From an uncultured Hyphomicrobiales bacterium (lineage in GTDB: Bacteria > Pseudomonadota > Alphaproteobacteria > Rhizobiales > Devosiaceae): a DNA stretch of 64,000 nucleotides. Shown here piece after piece: positions 1 through 9,155 of the stretch (position 1 is the stretch's first letter; each line of letters begins with the position of its first letter). The notes under the pieces were generated by a model. The model made no database searches. It saw nothing but the letters and a program-made list of their open reading frames with translations, and had not been told where the DNA came from. A program made the position numbers and the translations under genes. Where the stretch lies: the NCBI GenBank assembly GCA_903842455.1, contig CAIMLX010000212.1:1-64000 (forward strand). Reading direction: 5' to 3'.

Positions 1-436
1 GACAACGCCGCGTGCAGAAAGCTTGTTCAGTGTGCGCGCCATGCTTCTCTCCAACTCCGGCCCCAGCAGCGGCCCTAGCACAGGCTCCGGTTTCAGGCGA
101 ACGCAATCGATTGTCGGCGAGCACACTGAACGCGCCCTCTGACACTATATCAACAATTTCAGCATCTTTGGTGCACAGCGACGATCTATGCCGAGCATGG
201 GCGGACGACCATTCGACGGACTTTCTCTCCGCCAGCTTATCGCATCCTCATGCTGCTGCTCAGATTTCGGCTCGGCGTTGTACTGGGCTAGGCCAGGGGC
301 GTCCGGTTGGAACAGGCAACCATTGAGGCTCACGGCCGCGAGGACACGCGATGGCACTGCGGCTGCAGTGTGCAGTCAGCTGGTTAATTCTGGAACCTCC
401 CACGCCCCTGGAGATTGGCCCACAAGGAGGTACCAG
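1..436. other. no supported gene
   Basis: No convincing gene is seen here. The open frames on both strands are overlapping, lack ribosome binding sites and encode low-complexity arginine/alanine-rich or serine-rich peptides. The last 15 bases form the ribosome binding site of the small gene at 437. The left end may contain the tail of a gene outside the window, but no domain is recognisable. Confidence 0.5.
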
Positions 437-634
437 ATGAGCACGCAGAACATTCCGCCACTCGTTCCCGACCCGCGCCCCGGCCAGATGCCGGATCCGG
501 CAGTGCCGCCTCTCGGCCCAACTGTGCCCGACATCCCGGACGTCGATATCCCCGGCGAGTTGCCCGACCCAGGTGAAGAGCCGCGTCAACCCCCGGACCG
601 TGCGCCATTTCCTGAGCCGCAGCCATCGGCCTGA
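437..634 (+). CDS. small proline-rich protein
   Basis: This frame encodes 65 residues, 22 of them proline, with many aspartates and no hydrophobic stretch. The ATG is preceded by an excellent AAGGAGG at 424-430, six bases upstream of the start, which is why I chose this start over the longer open frame beginning at 188. Such a sequence should be extended and disordered, with PxxP and PDxP runs. No family is recognised and there is no clear operon partner; the next small gene starts 111 bases downstream. The strong Shine-Dalgarno supports real translation. The function is unknown. Confidence 0.6.
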   Translation: MSTQNIPPLVPDPRPGQMPDPAVPPLGPTVPDIPDVDIPGELPDPGEEPRQPPDRAPFPEPQPSA

Positions 635-745
635 CAGGATGATGTCAGGTCGGATCTAGCAATGATTTACGACGACGGCTGAGAGCGAATGCGGTGGCAT
701 TCTGTTCCCAGGATCAAAGGGTTTTCACGCAAACGGGCCCGCGCC

Positions 746-922
746 ATGTCACAAAAGAAACCACCAGAACCGGACAGCCGGGTCGTCGCCGTCCTCGACA
801 GTAAAACGATGCGCAAAGTCGAGAAGCTTGCGGCGCGCTATGGGATTGCTCCGGAGGACGTGCTTCGAGAGTTGATCCGGATGGAGTTGTCGGAGCCGCC
901 CGAAGGCACCACGGTCCACTAG
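746..922 (+). CDS. small hypothetical protein, possible ribbon-helix-helix-like fold
   Basis: This is a 58-residue charged protein. The middle, roughly residues 13-48, has a short strand-like segment (RVVAVLDSKTM) followed by two predicted amphipathic helices (KVEKLAARYG, then PEDVLRELIRMEL). That order is reminiscent of short ribbon-helix-helix or antitoxin-type DNA-binding proteins, but I see no partner toxin and the resemblance is only of shape. The ATG at 746 was chosen because the protein becomes well behaved there; an in-frame start at 689 would add 19 basic residues. No strong ribosome binding site is visible. The function is unknown. Confidence 0.5.
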   Translation: MSQKKPPEPDSRVVAVLDSKTMRKVEKLAARYGIAPEDVLRELIRMELSEPPEGTTVH

Positions 923-1055
923 GCGACAAGCCGGCTCGGCGACCTTGCTCGACGGGTTCGCCGTGGCGGCTTGCAGCGTCGGTATGGCGACGTGCAGTTG
1001 CCTCTTGTATGCGCGCCGTCGTTGACGCGTCGTTTCGAGAACGGGGAAGACCGCG

Positions 1056-1400
1056 TTGGACCAGCTTTTCACCGATGCCCTTTATATGACGACCCGATCG
1101 ATAGAAGCCTGCGGTGTGCTCGTCATCGTCATCGGGGCAATCGTCGCTGCCACGAACTTCTTTCGGCACCTGCGTGACGAAAACCCTTACAGGGAACTGC
1201 GATCCACGCTGGGCAGGGCCATTCTCCTCGGCCTGGAACTTCTCGTGGCCGCCGACATCATTAACACCGTGGCCATTGAACCCACCCTGGACAGACTGGC
1301 CGTCCTCGCCGGAATCGTCCTGATCCGGACATTCCTGAGTCTGTCCCTTGAAGTTAAAATTACGGGGAAATGGCCATGGGACAGGTCCAAATCCCAGTGA
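1056..1400 (+). CDS. DUF1622 family membrane protein
   Basis: The product has 114 residues and resembles the DUF1622 family of small integral membrane proteins found widely in proteobacteria, whose function is not established. Three hydrophobic segments are visible at about residues 18-36, 53-70 and 77-96, separated by a basic loop containing the family-like RSTLGRAILLGLE stretch. The TTG at 1056 lies behind a GGGGAAGA box at 1043-1050; an in-frame ATG at 1086 is the alternative start. The gene stands alone, followed by almost 500 bases without a gene before the transporter operon. Confidence 0.7.
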   Translation: MDQLFTDALYMTTRSIEACGVLVIVIGAIVAATNFFRHLRDENPYRELRSTLGRAILLGLELLVAADIINTVAIEPTLDRLAVLAGIVLIRTFLSLSLEVKITGKWPWDRSKSQ

Positions 1401-1720
1401 TCGGCGACTAGCGCGACACTGCGCGTCGAATGGTCGAACGAAACTGTGCACGCTCGTAACGTCCTCACTCCGGCCCCGGTACGTTGGCGACGAAGTGCTG
1501 AAGCTGCTACGAGGCAGGCTATGGGCTTTCGGAGTGAGTTACTCTTCGCAGCAAGCCGAGGGACAACGTCCACTAGCGCACCTGAACTATGCGAGCAGTT
1601 GCGGAGCGGCCCGGGCGCACCGCGTCGCCATCCGTTGCGCAGCAGTCAGCCTCTGATCGGTCTGGGAGACAAGTTTCGGCTGGGCCGAAGGTTACGAAAG
1701 CGGCATTCCGGTATCTGTGA

Positions 1721-1734
1721 TGCATACGCATGCA
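1721..1734. promoter_or_regulatory. LacI-type operator, copy 1
   Basis: The 14-base sequence TGCATACGCATGCA differs at one position from the perfect palindrome TGCATACGTATGCA found elsewhere in the window. It has the central CG typical of LacI-family operators. It lies 157 bases before the start of the binding-protein gene, and its centre is 23 bases from the second copy, about two helical turns. Confidence 0.8.
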
Positions 1735-1743
1735 AATGGGGAT

Positions 1744-1757
1744 TGCATTCGTATGCA
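1744..1757. promoter_or_regulatory. LacI-type operator, copy 2
   Basis: TGCATTCGTATGCA matches the shared palindrome with a single substitution. It is paired with the site at 1721 on the same face of the helix (23-base spacing), which would suit cooperative binding of a LacI-family dimer pair. It precedes the binding-protein gene by about 130 bases. Confidence 0.8.
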
Positions 1758-1890
1758 AAATTGTCATAGCGTCGTCGTCATCGCAGGCCCGGGGGCGGTT
1801 TCGGTAGGGTTTTCCGCCCCTCGTGCCATGCGCGGGAGAGAATTCGACCCGGCCGGCCTTGCGGCTCCGGGTCTCACAGGAGAGACCATC

Positions 1891-3126
1891 ATGAAGCATA
1901 TTCTGGCAGCATCGGTATCCATCGCGGCCCTCTGCCTCGGCGCGGGCGCCGCCTTTGCCGATTGCGGCGTCACCGCCGGTTCGGTGCGCATCCTTTCGAA
2001 CGATTTCGAGGCGCTGCGCCTTATCAACACCACCGCCGAAGAGTGCGCCACCGACGCGGTGAAAGTCACCGCCAACGCCACCGCAGAACACAAGAACCTG
2101 CAGGTGCCGGCCCTCACCATCAACCCGGCCGAGTACACGGTCGCGGTTGTCGCCAACAACTCCATCGTGCCGCTGCTCAACGACGACCTGATCCGCCCGC
2201 TCGACGACCTCGTCGCCAAGTACGGCCAGGACCTGTTGCCCAACCAGCTGATCAAGATCGACGGCAAGGTGATGGCGATCGCCTTCATGGGCAATGGCCA
2301 GCACATGTTCTACCGCAAGGACATCCTCGAGCAGGCCGGTGTGGCCGAGCCGAAGTCCTACGAGGACGTGCTCGCCGCCGCCAAGGCGATCAAGGATGCC
2401 GGCATCCTCGAATACCCGCTGGCTGCCAGCGTGAAGCCCGGTTGGGACCTCGCCGCCGAGTTCGTGAATACCTACCTGGGCACCGGCGGCGAATTCTTCG
2501 CGCCCGGCTCGGCCGAACTCGCCATCGACAACGAGAATGGCCTCAAGGTCCTCGAGACCATGCGCGCCATGACCGCCTACATGGACCCCGACTACCTGAC
2601 CTTCGACGCCAACTCGATCCAGGCCGAATACGAAGCCGGCAAGATCGCCATGATGAACGAGTGGGGCTCGCTCGCCGGCGCCACCCTCGACGCCGAGGGT
2701 GCAGTTGACGGCGTCGTCGCCAACACCGTGCTCGCCGCCGCCCCGACCATCAACGGCGGCACGATCCCGTCGGCAGCCCTGTGGTGGGACGGCTTCACCA
2801 TTGCCAAGAACATCTCGGATGAAGATGCCGAGGCGTCGTTCCGCGCCATGGTGCACGGCATCAACCCCGACATGGTGGCCAAGAACGCCGAAGTCGCGAC
2901 CTGGCTGGTCAAGGGCTACACGCCCGGCCCGGCCGCGGTCGGCGTGATCGCCAATGCCACTGCCGGCGCCCGTGCCTACCCGATGCAGCCCTATATGGGC
3001 CTGCTGCACACGGCGCTGTCGTCCGAGCTGGCCGATTTCATCGCCGGCAAGGAAGATGCAGCGCAGGCACTGGCCGATGTGAAGGCCGCCTACGACACTG
3101 CCGCCAAGGAAGGCGGTTTCCTCTAA
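1891..3126 (+). CDS. ABC transporter substrate-binding protein (family 1, sugar type)
   Basis: The 411-residue product is a periplasmic solute-binding protein of the carbohydrate (CUT1-like) type. It begins with a clear signal peptide, residues 1-23 (MKHILAASVSIAALCLGAGAAFA), followed by a mature domain with the usual two-lobe pattern, including FYRKDILEQAGV and a WWDGFTIAKN segment near the ligand cleft. The ATG at 1891 is chosen over an upstream in-frame start at 1717 because it starts the signal peptide and follows a CAGGAGA box. It is the first gene of the transporter operon and lies under the paired operators. The ligand cannot be read from the sequence; the enzymes downstream suggest a small hydroxylated or amidated compound rather than a simple sugar. 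Confidence 0.9.
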   Translation: MKHILAASVSIAALCLGAGAAFADCGVTAGSVRILSNDFEALRLINTTAEECATDAVKVTANATAEHKNLQVPALTINPAEYTVAVVANNSIVPLLNDDLIRPLDDLVAKYGQDLLPNQLIKIDGKVMAIAFMGNGQHMFYRKDILEQAGVAEPKSYEDVLAAAKAIKDAGILEYPLAASVKPGWDLAAEFVNTYLGTGGEFFAPGSAELAIDNENGLKVLETMRAMTAYMDPDYLTFDANSIQAEYEAGKIAMMNEWGSLAGATLDAEGAVDGVVANTVLAAAPTINGGTIPSAALWWDGFTIAKNISDEDAEASFRAMVHGINPDMVAKNAEVATWLVKGYTPGPAAVGVIANATAGARAYPMQPYMGLLHTALSSELADFIAGKEDAAQALADVKAAYDTAAKEGGFL

Positions 3127-3138
3127 CCTCGACTTTCG

Positions 3139-3163
3139 GGAGGGGCGCCGCGTGCGCCCCTCC
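3139..3163 (+). terminator. intercistronic hairpin after the binding-protein gene
   Basis: A perfect 10-bp stem (GGAGGGGCGC / GCGCCCCTCC) with the loop CGCGT lies 12 bases after the stop codon. It is followed by TCCTTGT, so the U tract is weak. In transporter operons such hairpins commonly lower expression of the permeases relative to the binding protein by partial termination or by protecting upstream mRNA. Confidence 0.75.
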
Positions 3164-3195
3164 TCCTTGTCCCGGTCAGCAACAGGGGGCGCTCG

Positions 3196-4227
3196 ATGCC
3201 GCATAAGACATTCTTCGCCTTCATCCTGCCCTCGCTGATCGCGATGGTCCTGTTCATCGCGCTGCCCATCGTCTCGGTGGTGGTGCAATCGTTCTATGTC
3301 GAGCACGGCCGCGTTCTCGTCGAAGTCGAGAACTGCCAGCCGTTCGGCGGCTGCACCAAGGAAGTCCGCGTCGACTCCGAGGCCACGGCCAAGCTCGAGA
3401 AGGAGCAGCCGCTCGGCCAGTTCAACGGCTTCGGCACCTATCTCAACCGCAGCCATCTGGCGGTGACGGAGATCGGCGAAATCCTGTCTGCCAACAGCGG
3501 CTTCAGCGATATCGTCGCCCGCATCTACAACCTGCCCTTCTACAAGGCGCTCGCCTTCACGCTGGTGTTCTGCTTCGTGGTGACGCCGCTCGCCATGCTG
3601 CTGGGCTTCGTCATCGCGCTTGCCGTCAACACCATCCCCAGGCTGATCAAGGGGCCGGTGATCTTCTTTTCGCTGCTGCCGATGATCATCACGCCGCTGG
3701 TCGGCTCGCTGATCCTCTACTGGATGATCCATCCGCAGGGCATCGTCGGCGCCACCATCCAGGACATCTTCAACGATCCCAACCTGTCGCTGCGCGCCTC
3801 GCCGGTGCTGACCTGGGCGTCGCTGCTGTTCTACGGCGTGTGGACCAACGCCCCCTTCTCGTTCGTGGTGTTCTACGCCGGGCTGCAGACCGTGCCGGGC
3901 GATACGCTGGAATCGGCGATGATCGACGGGGCGTCGCGCTGGGAGCGCATCCGCTTCGTCATCCTGCCGCACCTCGCGCCGCTCGCCACTTTCGTGGCGC
4001 TGGTCCAGCTGATGGACAATTTCCGCGTGTTCGAGCCGATCGTCGGCTTTTCGGCCGAGGCCAATGCCAGCTCGCTGAGCTGGATGATCTTCAACGACCT
4101 CTCAGGCGATTCCCAGCTGTTCGGCTCGGCCGGCGCCACCTCGGTGCTGACCATCATCGGCGTCGTGATCCTGCTCATGCCGGTGCTGCTCCGCACCTGG
4201 CGCGAATTCAACCACAAGGCGGTGTGA
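3196..4227 (+). CDS. ABC transporter permease with an enlarged first periplasmic loop
   Basis: This is a 343-residue inner-membrane permease of the binding-protein-dependent sugar type. The first membrane helix is at about residues 8-31 and the remaining five start near residue 117. The EAA loop that contacts the ATPase is visible as ESAMIDGASRWERIRFVILP at about 236-255. The loop between the first two helices is about 80 residues long (roughly 34-115), and contains two cysteines at 47 and 53 that could form a disulphide in the periplasm. An AGGGGG box precedes the ATG. It is followed by the second permease after two bases. Confidence 0.9.
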   Translation: MPHKTFFAFILPSLIAMVLFIALPIVSVVVQSFYVEHGRVLVEVENCQPFGGCTKEVRVDSEATAKLEKEQPLGQFNGFGTYLNRSHLAVTEIGEILSANSGFSDIVARIYNLPFYKALAFTLVFCFVVTPLAMLLGFVIALAVNTIPRLIKGPVIFFSLLPMIITPLVGSLILYWMIHPQGIVGATIQDIFNDPNLSLRASPVLTWASLLFYGVWTNAPFSFVVFYAGLQTVPGDTLESAMIDGASRWERIRFVILPHLAPLATFVALVQLMDNFRVFEPIVGFSAEANASSLSWMIFNDLSGDSQLFGSAGATSVLTIIGVVILLMPVLLRTWREFNHKAV

Positions 4228-4229
4228 CG

Positions 4230-5114
4230 ATGTCCGACTCGATCGCTCAGCGGCGGCCGCTGCCGCTCAACCTGCTCATCAGCGTCTTCCTCATCTTCTG
4301 GGTCATTCTTGCCGCCTTCCCGTTCTTCTGGACGGTGTGGGGTTCGTTCAAGGTCGAGGTGGATTTCTTCTCCCGCGAGAGCTGGTGGAACGCCATCTTC
4401 GGCACCAACACCATCAAGCAGACCGGCTCGGCGTTCACCGGCGACGGCTACGAGGGCGCCTGGGTGACGCGCGAGTTCTGGCGCGCTGCGGGCAACACGG
4501 CGATCGTGACGGTGTCGGTGACCGTCATTTCGCTGACGCTGGGCACGCTGGGCGGCTACGCGCTCGCCCGCTCCGGCCAGCGCTACGCGTTCTGGATCCT
4601 GATCGCGGCGCTGGTGTTCCGCGCCATGCCGCACATCACGCTGGTCTCGGGCTACCTGCTGCCGTTCTTCCAGCTCAACGTCTGGGGCTACCTGCCCACC
4701 TCGATCATCGTGCTCGTCGCCATCAACCAGCCCTTCACGCTGTGGATGCTGCACTCGTTCTTCCTGTCGATCCCTAAGGATCTCGACGAGAGCGCCATGG
4801 TCGACGGCTGCTCGCGCTTCGAGGCGTTCCGCCGCGTCATCATCCCGGTGATGTGGCCCGGCGTGGTGACGACGGGGCTGTTCAGCTTCCTCCTCGCCTA
4901 CAACGACTTCGCCACCACCTCGATGCTGCTGAGCGCCGACAACCAGACCATGGTGCCGAAGATCTCGAGCTTCCTCGGCTCGGTGCAGGAGCAGGGCAAC
5001 GTCATGTACGCGGTCGCGGCCGTGGTCTCGGCGACCGTGCCGCTCTTCATCCTCGTCCTCTTCTTCCAACGCCAGATCGTCAGCGGCCTCACCGCCGGCG
5101 CAGTGAAAGGCTGA
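4230..5114 (+). CDS. ABC transporter permease (second subunit)
   Basis: The 294-residue product is the partner permease of the same transporter. It shows an N-terminal membrane helix (about residues 12-33), further helices through the C-terminus, and the EAA signature ESAMVDGCSRFEAFRRVIIP near residues 189-208. The loop after the first helix is again long (about 50 residues, with an SWWNAIFGTNTIKQTGS stretch), so both subunits have extra periplasmic mass. Its ATG lies two bases after the TGA of the first permease, indicating translational coupling. The start was taken at 4230; the larger frame upstream overlaps the first permease. Confidence 0.9.
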   Translation: MSDSIAQRRPLPLNLLISVFLIFWVILAAFPFFWTVWGSFKVEVDFFSRESWWNAIFGTNTIKQTGSAFTGDGYEGAWVTREFWRAAGNTAIVTVSVTVISLTLGTLGGYALARSGQRYAFWILIAALVFRAMPHITLVSGYLLPFFQLNVWGYLPTSIIVLVAINQPFTLWMLHSFFLSIPKDLDESAMVDGCSRFEAFRRVIIPVMWPGVVTTGLFSFLLAYNDFATTSMLLSADNQTMVPKISSFLGSVQEQGNVMYAVAAVVSATVPLFILVLFFQRQIVSGLTAGAVKG

Positions 5115-5119
5115 TCCAG

Positions 5120-6178
5120 ATGGCCCGGATCCAACTCAAGAACGTGCAGAAGCGCTGGACCAACTTCGTCGCGGTCGAGAACTTCAACCTCGACATCGCC
5201 GACCAGGAGTTCCTGGTGCTGCTGGGGCCGTCGGGCTGTGGCAAGACCACGACCATGCGGATGATCGCCGGGCTCGAGGACGTCTCGGCCGGCGAGATCT
5301 GGATCGGCGACAGGCTGGTCAACAAGCTCGAGCCGAAGGACCGGGACATCTCGATGGTGTTCCAGAGTTACGGGCTCTACCCCAACATGACGGTCTACGA
5401 GAACATCCGCTTCCCGTTGCGCGTCCGCAAGATTCCGCAGGACCAGCACCACGAGCGGGTGATGAAGGCTTCGGCGATGGTCGAACTCGACGATTTCCTG
5501 CAGCGCCGCCCGGCGGCGCTCTCGGGCGGCCAGCGGCAGCGCGTCGCCCTTGCCCGCGCCATCGTCCGCGAGCCGAACGCCTTCCTGATGGACGAGCCGC
5601 TCAGCAACCTCGACGCCAAGCTGCGCGTCTCCACCCGGGCGCAGATCAAGAACCTGCACCACACGCTGAAGCGCACCACCATCTACGTCACCCACGACCA
5701 GGTCGAAGCGATGACGCTGGCCGACCGCGTGGTAGTGATGAGCAAGGGCGTCGTGCAGCAGGTCGGCACGCCGATGGAAATCTATGACCGACCGGCCAAT
5801 ACCTTCGTCGCCGGTTTCATCGGTTCGCCGGCGATGAACCTCGTGCCGGGCAACATCGCCGATGGCGTGTTCACCGGCGAGCACATCCGTGTCGAAGGCC
5901 TGGCCCGCAATGCGCGTGGCCCGGTGACGCTCGGCTTCCGGGCCGAAGACGCGACGCTCGCCTCCGAGGGTGGGCAGATCGGGGCCGACATCTACTCGGT
6001 CGAACTGCTCGGCGAGGCAACCATGATCTCGATGCGGGTCGGCGGCGAACTCGTTTCGATCAAGACCTCCAAGGACTATCGCGCCGAGATCGGCGATGCG
6101 GTACGCGTGAATATCACGCCGGCCGCCTGTCATCTGTTCGACAAGGCCACCGGCACCCGGATCGAGCCGCAGCACTGA
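5120..6178 (+). CDS. ABC transporter ATP-binding protein (MalK/UgpC type)
   Basis: This 352-residue cytoplasmic ATPase energises the two permeases. The nucleotide-binding domain (about 1-235) has Walker A GPSGCGKTT, the signature LSGGQRQRVALARA, Walker B FLMDEPLSNLD and the switch histidine in VTHDQ. A C-terminal regulatory/OB domain (about 240-352) is of the MalK/UgpC kind. The length is normal for the family. The ATG at 5120 follows the permease stop by five bases, and the TGA at the end shares its last A with the ATG of the amidase, so the amidase is part of the same operon. Confidence 0.92.
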   Translation: MARIQLKNVQKRWTNFVAVENFNLDIADQEFLVLLGPSGCGKTTTMRMIAGLEDVSAGEIWIGDRLVNKLEPKDRDISMVFQSYGLYPNMTVYENIRFPLRVRKIPQDQHHERVMKASAMVELDDFLQRRPAALSGGQRQRVALARAIVREPNAFLMDEPLSNLDAKLRVSTRAQIKNLHHTLKRTTIYVTHDQVEAMTLADRVVVMSKGVVQQVGTPMEIYDRPANTFVAGFIGSPAMNLVPGNIADGVFTGEHIRVEGLARNARGPVTLGFRAEDATLASEGGQIGADIYSVELLGEATMISMRVGGELVSIKTSKDYRAEIGDAVRVNITPAACHLFDKATGTRIEPQH

Positions 6179-7740
6179 TGCCGACTGAGCCTGCAAAGAC
6201 GCCCGAAGACGCTCGCCGCGCCCCGTTCGACGCCGCGCTGCGGGCGCTCGGCATTTCGGTGTCCGAAGCCGATGCCGCGGAGTCGTTCAGGATCGCGACG
6301 TGGATGGATGACGGCATTGCCGGGTTGAACGAGACCCTGCCGGGCGACGCCGTCGACCCCACCGCGGTCGACGATGCCGCCGCGGACCTGACGATCCTCG
6401 AAGCCGGCCGGCGGCTGCGCGACGGCTCGCTCACCGCCTTCGCGCTGGTCGAGACGCATCTGCGGCGCGTCGATGAACGCGACCCGACCTACCTTGCCTT
6501 CTACCATGTGCTCGCCGATTGGGCGCGCGAGGCGGCGCGACGCGCCGACAGCGAGCTGGCGCGCGGCATCGACCGCGGTCCGCTGCACGGCATCCCCGTC
6601 GGTATCAAGGACCTCATCGATATCGCCGGCCTGCCGACCACGGCCGGCTCGCGGCTGCGGCAGAACCATGTCGCCGAGCGCAACGCCGCGGCAGTCGATC
6701 GCCTCATCGAAGGCGGAGCGATCATCCTCGGCAAGCTCGCGACGTACGAATTCGCGACCGTCGGTCCTGCATTCGACACGCTCCACCCGCCGGCCCGCAA
6801 CCCCTGGAGCCTCGACCACATCACCGGTGGCTCGTCGTCGGGCTGCGCCGCCGCGGTCGCGGGCGGCATGCTCCGCACCACGATCGGCAGCGACACCGGT
6901 GGCTCGGTGCGCGGCCCCGCCTCCTATTGCGGCGTCGTTGGCCTGAAGCCGACCGTCGGCCTCGTCGAGACCGCCGGCAGCGTCGAGCTGTCGCCCAGCC
7001 TCCACCATCTCGGGCCGATGTCGGCCACCACCGCCGACGCTGCCCTGACGCTCGACGTGCTGTCGGGCCGCACTGGCGATGACCGTGCCGCAGCCCGCCT
7101 CGGCCAGCCGGTTGCCGGGATGCGGATCGCCTACGGGCGCGACTGGTTCGCGAGCGACGCGCAGCCCGAGGTGATCGCGGCGATGGACGCGGCCATCTCG
7201 AAACTGTCGGAGCTTGGCGCCATCGTCGAGCGGGTCGACCTGCCGGACTATCCGGCGATCGAAGTGGCAGCGGCGGCGATCATCCAGCGCGAAGCGCTCG
7301 ACCTCCACGCGGCCGACCTTGCGGCGCACCCGGAGGCCTATGGCCGCCAGACCTTCAAGAACCTCGTCTCCGGCGCCCTGCTCACCAACGCTCAGGTTGC
7401 CGAGGCGCACCGCGCGGGCGCCAGTTTCCGCCAGCGGCTCGAGGATGAGATCTTCGCCGAGTTCGACGCGCTCATCACCGTCTGCGCGCTGACGACCGCC
7501 CTGCCGGTGAAACTGTTCGAGAACGGGGCGGTCTGGACGCCGATGCGGACCATCGGCTTCAACGTCAGCGGCCACCCGGTGCTGGCGCTGCCGATCGGGT
7601 TCGCCAACGGCCTGCCGATGGGCATGCAGATCGTCGGGCGGCACCATGGCGAGGCGGTGATCTGCCAGCTCGGTGACGCCTTCGAGCACGCCACCGACCA
7701 CGCCCTGCAGCGGCCACCGGCCCTCGATCCCGTCAAGTGA
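6178..7740 (+). CDS. amidase signature family hydrolase
   Basis: The 520-residue product is a Ser-cisSer-Lys amidase. The catalytic lysine is K144 in GIPVGIKDLID, the serine-rich loop GGSSSG lies at 217-222, and the nucleophile is probably S243 in SDTGGSVRGPA. All three elements are intact, so an active enzyme is expected. The first 70 residues are an extension seen in various amidases of the AtzF/GatA-like group. It starts inside the ATPase stop codon (TGATG). Co-transcription with a transporter suggests it hydrolyses an imported amide or ureide-type compound, releasing ammonia or an amine. The exact substrate cannot be derived. Confidence 0.88.
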   Translation: MPTEPAKTPEDARRAPFDAALRALGISVSEADAAESFRIATWMDDGIAGLNETLPGDAVDPTAVDDAAADLTILEAGRRLRDGSLTAFALVETHLRRVDERDPTYLAFYHVLADWAREAARRADSELARGIDRGPLHGIPVGIKDLIDIAGLPTTAGSRLRQNHVAERNAAAVDRLIEGGAIILGKLATYEFATVGPAFDTLHPPARNPWSLDHITGGSSSGCAAAVAGGMLRTTIGSDTGGSVRGPASYCGVVGLKPTVGLVETAGSVELSPSLHHLGPMSATTADAALTLDVLSGRTGDDRAAARLGQPVAGMRIAYGRDWFASDAQPEVIAAMDAAISKLSELGAIVERVDLPDYPAIEVAAAAIIQREALDLHAADLAAHPEAYGRQTFKNLVSGALLTNAQVAEAHRAGASFRQRLEDEIFAEFDALITVCALTTALPVKLFENGAVWTPMRTIGFNVSGHPVLALPIGFANGLPMGMQIVGRHHGEAVICQLGDAFEHATDHALQRPPALDPVK

Positions 7741-7781
7741 AACCGAATTCACCGCGCTCGGCCCGAGCGTGGTTTACAAAA

Positions 7782-7797
7782 TTGCATACGTATGCAA
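7782..7797. promoter_or_regulatory. LacI-type operator before the HisD-like gene
   Basis: TTGCATACGTATGCAA is a perfect 16-base palindrome, the best copy in the window. It sits 31 bases before the HisD-like ATG and directly after the amidase, so it would overlap or closely follow a promoter that drives the HisD-like, SDR and LacI genes independently of the transporter operon. Confidence 0.85.
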
Positions 7798-7828
7798 GAT
7801 ATGACCTGCGAGTGAGGAGATTCCAGCA

Positions 7829-9154
7829 ATGGCGCGGTGGCTGAAAACCAGCAAGACGGTGGAAGAGCGGGCGGAAGCCAACAAGCAGGTTCGGTTGACC
7901 GTCGAGACCATCCTCTCCGACATCGAAAAGCGCGGCGACGAGGCAGTGCGCGAGCTGAGCCGCAAGTACGACGGCTGGGACCGCCCGGATTTCCGCCTGA
8001 GCCAGGCCGAGATCGATGCCTGCATGGCGCAGCTGACCGACCAGGATCTCACCGACATCGCCTTCGCGCAGACGCAGGTGCGCAACTTCGCGCAAAAGCA
8101 GAAGGACACCATGCTGCCGCTCGAGGTCGAGACGCTGCCCGGCGTCATCCTCGGCCACAAGCATGTGCCGATCGCCGATGTCGGCTGCTACGTGCCCGGC
8201 GGCAAGTATCCGCTGCTGGCGTCGGCCCACATGTCGGTGCTGACCGCCAAGGTCGCCGGCTGCGACCGCGTCATCACCGCCGCCCCGCCGTTCAACGGCA
8301 CGGCGGCGCCCGCCATCGTCGCGGCGCAGCACATGGCGGGAGCCGACGAAATCTACGTGCTCGGCGGCATCCAGGCGATCGGCGCCATGGCGATCGGCAC
8401 GCAGAGCATCAAGTCGGTCGACATGCTGGTCGGCCCCGGCAACGCCTATGTCGCCGAAGCCAAGCGTCAGCTCTACGGCCGCGTCGGCATCGACCTGTTC
8501 GCCGGCCCGACCGAGACGCTGCTGATTGCCGACGAGACGGTCGATGGCGAACTCTGCGCCACCGACCTGCTCGGCCAGGCCGAGCACGGCCCCACCTCGC
8601 CCGCCATCCTGCTCACCAATTCCGAGAAGCTGGCCCGCGAAACGATGGCGCAGGTCGAGCACCTTCTCACCATCCTCCCCACCGGCGAGGTGGCGCGGAA
8701 GTCGTGGGAGGATTTCGGCGAGATCATCGTCTGCGACAGCTACGACGAAATGATAGAGGTCGCCGACCGGATCGCGTCGGAGCACGTGCAGGTGATGACC
8801 GACCGCGACATGTGGTTCCGCGACACGCTGCGCAATTTCGGCGCGCTGTTCCTCGGGCCGCGCACCAATGTGGCGTATGGCGACAAGGTGATCGGCACCA
8901 ACCACACGCTGCCGACGCTGAAGGCGGCTCGCTACACCGGCGGATTGTGGGTCGGGAAATTCCTCAAGACCTGCACCTGGCAGACCGTCACCACCGACGA
9001 AGCCTCGACGATGGTGGGCGAATACGCGTCGCGGCTCTGCATGCTCGAAGGCTTTGCCGGCCATGCCGAGCAGGCCAACATCCGGGTCCGCCGCTATGGC
9101 GGCCGCAACATCCCCTACGCCACGGCGGCCTCGCCGCGGCAGGCCGCCGAATGA
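7829..9154 (+). CDS. histidinol dehydrogenase-like oxidoreductase 1 (possibly HpsN-like)
   Basis: This 441-residue protein belongs to the HisD family of NAD-dependent zinc enzymes that oxidise a primary alcohol to a carboxylate in two steps. The zinc ligands are conserved (Q250, H253, D352, H412) and the catalytic pair E318-H319 is present in ASEHVQV. It is not likely to serve histidine synthesis: no other his gene is present and the context is catabolic. Paralogues of this kind include sulfopropanediol 3-dehydrogenase HpsN, and the IGTNHTLPT motif differs from the usual HisD sequence. A GAGGAGA box lies at 7814-7820. The SDR gene follows after one base. The substrate is open; an alcohol related to the transported compound is my inference. 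Confidence 0.85.
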   Translation: MARWLKTSKTVEERAEANKQVRLTVETILSDIEKRGDEAVRELSRKYDGWDRPDFRLSQAEIDACMAQLTDQDLTDIAFAQTQVRNFAQKQKDTMLPLEVETLPGVILGHKHVPIADVGCYVPGGKYPLLASAHMSVLTAKVAGCDRVITAAPPFNGTAAPAIVAAQHMAGADEIYVLGGIQAIGAMAIGTQSIKSVDMLVGPGNAYVAEAKRQLYGRVGIDLFAGPTETLLIADETVDGELCATDLLGQAEHGPTSPAILLTNSEKLARETMAQVEHLLTILPTGEVARKSWEDFGEIIVCDSYDEMIEVADRIASEHVQVMTDRDMWFRDTLRNFGALFLGPRTNVAYGDKVIGTNHTLPTLKAARYTGGLWVGKFLKTCTWQTVTTDEASTMVGEYASRLCMLEGFAGHAEQANIRVRRYGGRNIPYATAASPRQAAE

Positions 9155-9155
9155 C

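Larger units (their letters stand above)
1401..1890. promoter_or_regulatory. intergenic region with the transporter promoter
   Basis: There is no supported gene in this 490-base stretch. Its right half is the control region of the transporter operon: two palindromic operators lie at 1721-1734 and 1744-1757 and a CAGGAGA ribosome binding site lies at 1877-1884. I could not assign -35/-10 boxes with confidence. Confidence 0.6.

Noticed and set aside
1573-3972. A 799-codon minus-strand open frame
   Set aside because: It runs antisense through the binding-protein and permease genes, is rich in Arg, His and Asp, and has no domain. It is a GC-rich shadow frame.
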